From Elusimicrobiales bacterium (lineage in GTDB: Bacteria; Elusimicrobiota; Elusimicrobia; Elusimicrobiales; Elusimicrobiaceae): 26,213 bases of DNA. The number at the start of each line of letters is the position of its first letter. Position 1 is the stretch's first letter. The stretch lies in the NCBI GenBank assembly GCA_030540535.1, contig JAUNWB010000001.1, forward strand, positions 1-26,213, in the 5' to 3' direction. A program made the position numbers and the translations under genes. The notes under the pieces were generated by a model. It was not told where the DNA came from, did no database searches, and saw nothing but the letters and a program-made list of their open reading frames with translations. Of the stretch, positions 23,485 through 26,213 are shown piece after piece.

Positions 23485-23813
23485 AAGAAACTTCTCCAAA
23501 ATGAAAAAATAAGTACGACCATGGCCGCCCATGTAAACCAAGGTCCCCAACAATGAGGCTTTTCTTGGCAAAAATCTTCTTCGTTTAAATCAGCACTGAT
23601 AGCCTGGATTTGGTATTTAATAGAGCCAACGGAAGCCATATAGCTGAATATGATTAAAGCCGTCGACAAAGCAAAACCCCAATAAGAGGTATACCTTAAA
23701 GAGATGATAGAGGAAGAAAAAATAAAGACATCGCGTATTAATTCGGCAAGGGCAAGCATTAGGTGATTAGCCCAAAAGGTTTGCAATAAAAGTTTTTTAT
23801 TTTCTCTATCCAT
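23478..23813 (-). CDS. Small membrane protein, three predicted TM helices
   Basis: The 111-residue protein shows hydrophobic segments around residues 14-35 (NHLMLALAELIRDVFIFSSSI), 44-63 (YWGFALSTALIIFSYMASVG) and 88-108 (CWGPWFTWAAMVVLIFSFW), with an acidic loop between the last two. No family recognised. Its ATG follows a U-tract directly and the GGAG it needs lies in the 3' arm of a strong hairpin, so translation may require that hairpin to be opened. Exclusion or accessory functions are possible but unsupported. Confidence 0.65.
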   Translation of the reverse strand: MDRENKKLLLQTFWANHLMLALAELIRDVFIFSSSIISLRYTSYWGFALSTALIIFSYMASVGSIKYQIQAISADLNEEDFCQEKPHCWGPWFTWAAMVVLIFSFWRSFLC

Positions 23814-23819
23814 AAAAAA

Positions 23820-23848
23820 ACTCCATCAAAGTAAAGTTTTGATGGAGT
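23820..23848 (-). terminator. Hairpin with U-tract directly before the membrane protein gene
   Basis: On the minus strand ACTCCATCAAA and TTTGATGGAGT form an 11 bp stem with a 7 nt loop, followed by a T-run of about seven and then the ATG of the next gene. It has the form of a Rho-independent terminator. Its 3' arm also contains the only GGAG for that gene, so it could act as a translational switch. The A-run on the other side makes it terminator-like in both directions. Confidence 0.65.
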
Positions 23849-23859
23849 CATTTAGGCAT

Positions 23860-23917
23860 AAAAAAACGCGCCTATACTATAAAGATAGTTCACCTATCAA
23901 TAATGTGAGCGCGCCGA
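23860..23917 (-). ncRNA. Structured small RNA 5 / leader RNA (about 58 nt)
   Basis: GCGCGCT pairs with GGCGCGT (7 bp with G-U ends), followed by seven Ts. Inside, GATAG and CTATC form a short hairpin with a 5 nt loop. It follows a promoter of the same class as P1-P4 but lies on the minus strand, upstream of the membrane protein/terminase operon. It may be a free small RNA or a terminated late leader like lambda 6S RNA. Confidence 0.6.
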
Positions 23918-23923
23918 TAAGAT

Positions 23924-23952
23924 AGTATAAGTAATATTTACAAAAAAATCAA
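23924..23952 (-). promoter_or_regulatory. Sigma70-type promoter P5 for small RNA 5 and possibly the late operon
   Basis: On the minus strand TTGATT, 17 nt, TATACT, continuing TATACTATC like the other four promoters of this set. It lies just after the stop codon of the DUF2335 gene. It is the only clear promoter seen directly upstream of the packaging genes in their direction. Confidence 0.75.
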
Positions 23953-23967
23953 GCGGATATTAAACCT

Positions 23968-24480
23968 TTATTTAGACTTTTTCTTTTTCTTCTTCTTTTT
24001 ATTAGCCATAGGAGTTGGCGAGGGCGGGGCTGATTTTGTTGCCGTATTGTTAAATTGCATGAAACAAGAAGCTACACCAATTATTCCCGTTCCAAAAATC
24101 CCCCCCGCAACCCAAGGCTCTTTACAATATAAAGCGTAGCAGCCAGCACCAATAAACAAGATACAAAGAATAAATGCAAATATTTGCCCAAGAGATATAA
24201 TAGACAGAATTTTGTTTTCTTTTTGGCGGCGATGATTTCCTTCTTCCACAATGGAATGGACTAGCGTGTTGCCTAATCCTGGATATAATTTATCATACTC
24301 CGCCAATGCCGCAGGTGGAGGTAACTGACAAGAATAAGAGGCCGATAGCTTCATAATATATTGAACTACAGCCTTCTGTTGTTTGGGCGGTAAGTTTTTT
24401 AATTCTGGATGGTCTTCCAAAATCTCTGCCGCGTCTATTTTCTGCAAGTCGTGACGCTTATTATTTTCCTGTTCCGGCAT
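23968..24480 (-). CDS. DUF2335 membrane protein
   Basis: The 170-residue protein has an N-terminal Pro-rich cytoplasmic part with LPPPAALAEYDKLYPGLGNTLV, then RRQKENKILSIISLGQIFAF leading into two hydrophobic helices (about 93-115 and 122-142). This P-P-LA-Y-PG followed by EE-HR and two helices is the DUF2335 pattern, common on prophages and mobile elements. The C-terminus is an almost pure lysine run, possibly binding lipid or nucleic acid. It overlaps a 58-codon gene by 20 nt, so the two are likely made together. Function unknown. Confidence 0.85.
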   Translation of the reverse strand: MPEQENNKRHDLQKIDAAEILEDHPELKNLPPKQQKAVVQYIMKLSASYSCQLPPPAALAEYDKLYPGLGNTLVHSIVEEGNHRRQKENKILSIISLGQIFAFILCILFIGAGCYALYCKEPWVAGGIFGTGIIGVASCFMQFNNTATKSAPPSPTPMANKKKKKKKKSK

Positions 24481-24637
24481 TTTTTAATACCTCATTGAAA
24501 TCTTTAGAAATGGTTTGCGTATCATTTGCAAAAGCACGGGAGCCAGAGTTTTTGACACAACGAGGAACTGCTCCAAATAAATTAAAAATGGAGCCAAAAC
24601 CAAATAATAAAGCTTCTTTTTTATTATTTATGTTCAT
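24461..24637 (-). CDS. 58-residue protein translationally coupled to DUF2335
   Basis: The product starts MNINNKKEALLFGFGSIFNLFG and continues with a short helix containing RAFANDTQTISKDFNEVLKNAG. It has a strong GAGGAGG 7 nt upstream and follows a TATACT promoter. Short partners with a D-x-x-IS/IG-x-DF helix often precede DUF2335 genes, so I believe it is real. No function can be stated. Confidence 0.72.
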   Translation of the reverse strand: MNINNKKEALLFGFGSIFNLFGAVPRCVKNSGSRAFANDTQTISKDFNEVLKNAGTGK

Positions 24638-24658
24638 ATAGAGCCTCCTCTATATAAT

Positions 24659-24686
24659 AGTATATCAATTTTTGATTATTTTTCCA
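24659..24686 (-). promoter_or_regulatory. Promoter of the 58-residue/DUF2335 operon
   Basis: A TATACT -10 box (extended to TATACTATTATA) lies 16 nt from TGGAAA on the minus strand, about 20 nt upstream of the GAGGAGG site. Upstream CCTGGAAAAAT and AAAAATTG stretches resemble those before the protease gene promoter, suggesting common control. The -35 match is weak. Confidence 0.55.
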
Positions 24687-24697
24687 GGTGGGATTTA

Positions 24698-24720
24698 TAA
24701 AAATCCCCGCCGAAGCGGGG
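24698..24720 (-). terminator. Rho-independent terminator of the protease/small-ORF unit
   Basis: CCCCGC-TTCG-GCGGGG with a stable tetraloop, followed by ATTTTTAT on the minus strand. It separates the protease-like gene and small ORFs from the DUF2335 unit. Confidence 0.85.
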
Positions 24721-24725
24721 ATAAA

Positions 24726-24842
24726 TTAGATATTATCGGTTGACTTAACTGTAATCTTTGAATTTTCTAAAACTTCCTCAGAATTTCTAAAGGCATATAT
24801 CTTAGGAAAAGATAAGTCATTTTGTTCTAGTTTTGGCATCAT
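24726..24842 (-). CDS. Small ORF, 38 residues
   Basis: The product begins MMPKLEQNDLSFPKIYAF and ends SKITVKSTDNI just before the terminator. It begins 23 nt after the stop of the 62-codon gene. Only a weak GGTG precedes it. The frame stays open about 14 codons upstream with sensible sequence (AISEETAVIL), so a non-ATG start or a truncated older gene is possible. No homology recognised. Confidence 0.4.
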   Translation of the reverse strand: MMPKLEQNDLSFPKIYAFRNSEEVLENSKITVKSTDNI

Positions 24843-24865
24843 GAGAATCACCGCCGTTTCTTCAC

Positions 24866-25054
24866 TTATTGCTTTTGGGAGATAAAATTAAAAATAGCCT
24901 GGGATGTGTTTGCAGATTCTCCAAAAGGTTCTCCTTCTTCATATCCTTTTTTAACAATTAAATTCTGCACCGAGGCTATGTAAGAATTAACTTCGGCTAT
25001 TTTATTCATATCTAAAAATTTATTGTTTTTTATTTCTTTATTAGTTAATTTCAT
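24866..25054 (-). CDS. Small hypothetical protein, 62 residues
   Basis: The product starts MKLTNKEIKNNKFLDMNKIAE and has NSYIASVQNLIVKKGYEEGE followed by a Ser/Gln-rich helix. A GGAG lies 7 nt upstream, and the gene starts 11 nt after the protease-like gene. It is probably a soluble helical protein co-expressed with that gene. No family recognised. Confidence 0.6.
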   Translation of the reverse strand: MKLTNKEIKNNKFLDMNKIAEVNSYIASVQNLIVKKGYEEGEPFGESANTSQAIFNFISQKQ

Positions 25055-25065
25055 AAATTCTCCTA

Positions 25066-25956
25066 CTAAAAAAATAATCGTGTATGAATAAATCTGACAT
25101 TTGGAGTATTCTGCGTGTTTTGAATATATTGCAACACATAATCAGAATACTGACGAATCAATTTTTTTAAAGGTTCATTTTGGGTATAATCATCTATGCG
25201 GATATTTAGTTTTTTTAATTCTGAAATCATAATGGGCCTAGAATGAACATGCCATTTAGAATTCTTGCCCAATTGCTCCGCAATATCTCTCGCCCGTTCC
25301 TGCTTGTATTCATCCGTTACTAGGATTTGGCGTTCTTCTGTAATCTTCCAATCGGAAAATTTATATTTAACTAACCATTCTTTCAAAAGATTAACCGCCA
25401 AGGAGGCTGTTTGCTTGCATTGATTTAAAAAGGCCAAATCTTGATTTTGACACATCACAAATTCAACATTGGAGAGAGTTCCGTTTTTGGATTTTTCAAT
25501 CATTGCATTAATCTCATCCAAATAACCATTTGCCGGAACAAAACGCTGTTCTTTTATAGAATAAATTTGGGGGTCAATAGGCCCAAGACAAGAGGAACAA
25601 TCCATATAAATTTTATTGCCTGACATGCAAAAGATTGTTCCCGCGCTCATAGCATAATTAGGGATGATAAAATATACTTTTTTATAGTATTTGCGGATTA
25701 AATTTACATATTTTTCCGTAGTTTCTACACTTCCGCCATTGGTTTGCAGCACAATAATCAAAGTTTCTCTATGATTCTTTTCATGTTGTTTAACCAATGC
25801 TTCTAAAGCATTTCTAAATACCTGTTCATATACTCTATCAATATCTCCATAATAAAATAAAACATCCGCCTTGTCCGCTTTAAAATAGTTCTCAAGCTGG
25901 ATTAAATAATTTTTAGCCGTCCGCTTTATTTCATCATTAAAAGAATTAATAGACAT
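25066..25956 (-). CDS. SDH_sah / ClpP-fold serine protease-like protein
   Basis: The 296-residue protein has the crotonase/ClpP-type core of the serine dehydrogenase proteinase family: LIIVLQTNGGSVETTEKYV (oxyanion strand and Gly-Gly), YFIIPNYAMSAGTIF with candidate nucleophile S104, and SSCLGPIDPQIYS. N-terminal helices precede the core and a helical domain follows. No signal peptide is seen, so it is probably cytoplasmic. Such proteins are common cargo on mobile elements, with unclear substrates. It is AT-rich compared with the structural genes and has its own tandem promoters. Confidence 0.85.
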   Translation of the reverse strand: MSINSFNDEIKRTAKNYLIQLENYFKADKADVLFYYGDIDRVYEQVFRNALEALVKQHEKNHRETLIIVLQTNGGSVETTEKYVNLIRKYYKKVYFIIPNYAMSAGTIFCMSGNKIYMDCSSCLGPIDPQIYSIKEQRFVPANGYLDEINAMIEKSKNGTLSNVEFVMCQNQDLAFLNQCKQTASLAVNLLKEWLVKYKFSDWKITEERQILVTDEYKQERARDIAEQLGKNSKWHVHSRPIMISELKKLNIRIDDYTQNEPLKKLIRQYSDYVLQYIQNTQNTPNVRFIHTRLFF

Positions 25957-25987
25957 ACAAATACTCCTATAAAAGGTATTTGTATAT

Positions 25988-26015
25988 AGTATACTATTTT
26001 TTCCTGATTTTTCTA
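25988..26015 (-). promoter_or_regulatory. Proximal promoter of the protease-like gene
   Basis: TATACT, inside the palindrome ATAGTATACTAT, lies 16 nt from TAGAAA on the minus strand. The CCTRGAAAAAT and TATACTAT parts match the DUF2335 operon promoter. The palindrome over the -10 box could be an operator. Confidence 0.5.
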
Positions 26016-26032
26016 GGCTGGGAAATAAGATT

Positions 26033-26062
26033 AAAACACAAAATCCAGCAGAATACTGGATT
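26033..26062 (-). terminator. Stem-loop with U-rich 3' side at the start of the P8 transcript
   Basis: AATCCAG and CTGGATT form a 7 bp stem with a 7 nt loop, followed by TTTTGTGTTTT on the minus strand. It begins only a few nt after the expected start of the P8 promoter. It could stabilise the 5' end, or end an incoming minus-strand transcript. Confidence 0.5.
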
Positions 26063-26072
26063 AAGATAATAT

Positions 26073-26101
26073 ATTATAGTAAATTTTGTTAGTAAAGTCA
26101 A
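26073..26101 (-). promoter_or_regulatory. Strong consensus promoter P8
   Basis: TTGACT, 17 nt, TATAAT on the minus strand: near-perfect sigma70 boxes. It is the best promoter in the window and points to the protease-like gene about 110 nt away, with the second promoter and a stem-loop in between. Confidence 0.78.
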
Positions 26102-26104
26102 CAT

Positions 26105-26139
26105 GTGCCCGGATGTGGCTAAAACCCGGGCACGTTTTT
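26105..26139 (+). terminator. Plus-strand Rho-independent terminator
   Basis: GTGCCCGG and CCGGGCAC form an 8 bp GC-rich stem, followed by GTTTTTA. No plus-strand gene lies nearby in the window, so its source transcript is unclear. It could insulate promoter P8 or end antisense transcription. The 74 nt to its right hold only a small CCCC/GGGG palindrome and no gene I can support. Confidence 0.75.
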
Positions 26140-26213
26140 AATTTGTATAGGAAAGCAATTCCCCATAGGGGAAACGCGCAAGAATACAACTTTAAAAGTG
26201 TGACTATTCTCAG

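Noticed and set aside
23873..23880. Plus-strand TATACTAT near small RNA 5
   Set aside because: No TTGATT-like box lies 17 nt upstream. It is the complement of bases in the folded part of small RNA 5.
26069..26213. Minus-strand open frame reaching the right edge
   Set aside because: It runs through a GC-rich terminator stem and the consensus P8 promoter and has no visible start or domain; probably non-coding.

Overview
The window is most of the late, virion-building region of a temperate myovirus, a phage or prophage with a contractile tail, from a Gram-negative-type host. The host cannot be named from this sequence. Nearly all genes lie on the minus strand, tightly packed with 4-30 nt overlaps and GGAG-type ribosome binding sites. 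Read in the direction of transcription (right to left) the order is classical: accessory genes, terminase, portal, MuF, prohead protease, scaffold, cement, major capsid, head-tail connectors, sheath, tube, tail chaperone with a -1 frameshift, tape measure, Dit-like hub, plug, hub, spike, gp25, baseplate J, DUF2612-like baseplate, two tail-fibre proteins and a truncated fibre-associated protein at the left edge. No integrase, repressor, replication or lysis genes are visible.

The right end (about 23.5-26.2 kb) is visibly AT-rich and has its own promoters and terminators. It encodes an SDH_sah/ClpP-fold serine protease-like protein, two small ORFs, a 58-residue protein coupled to a DUF2335 membrane protein, a three-helix membrane protein and a Dps/ferritin-like protein that leads into the terminase genes. 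This looks like accessory (moron-type) cargo.

The most unusual content is a repeated RNA/protein arrangement. Three genes (the portal, the DUF2213 prohead protease and a 191-codon gene after the spike) end in phage-type Barnase/EndoU/ColicinE5/RelE-like (PBECR/LPD3-like) domains attached through Gly-rich linkers, two of them with a GQF motif. At the 3' end of each of these genes lies a convergent plus-strand unit. Each unit has a near-identical sigma70-type promoter (TTGATT, exactly 17 nt, TATACTAT), then a 50-90 nt RNA whose ends form a 9-12 bp closing stem followed by a U-tract. A fourth plus-strand unit (about 108 nt, with a possible pseudoknot) sits beside the 191-codon gene. A fifth lies on the minus strand just upstream of the packaging operon. 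The arms differ in sequence but keep their pairing, so the structure appears to be what is conserved. I infer a family of promoter-driven small RNAs linked to virion-borne toxin-like domains, possibly RNA antitoxins or antisense regulators. No function has been demonstrated.

Other points of interest are the programmed -1 slip in the tail chaperone gene, a DUF2213 protease/scaffold apparently split in two by the toxin-like domain, a strong stem masking the ribosome binding site after the capsid gene, and a lambda pR'-like promoter/terminator leader before the packaging genes.
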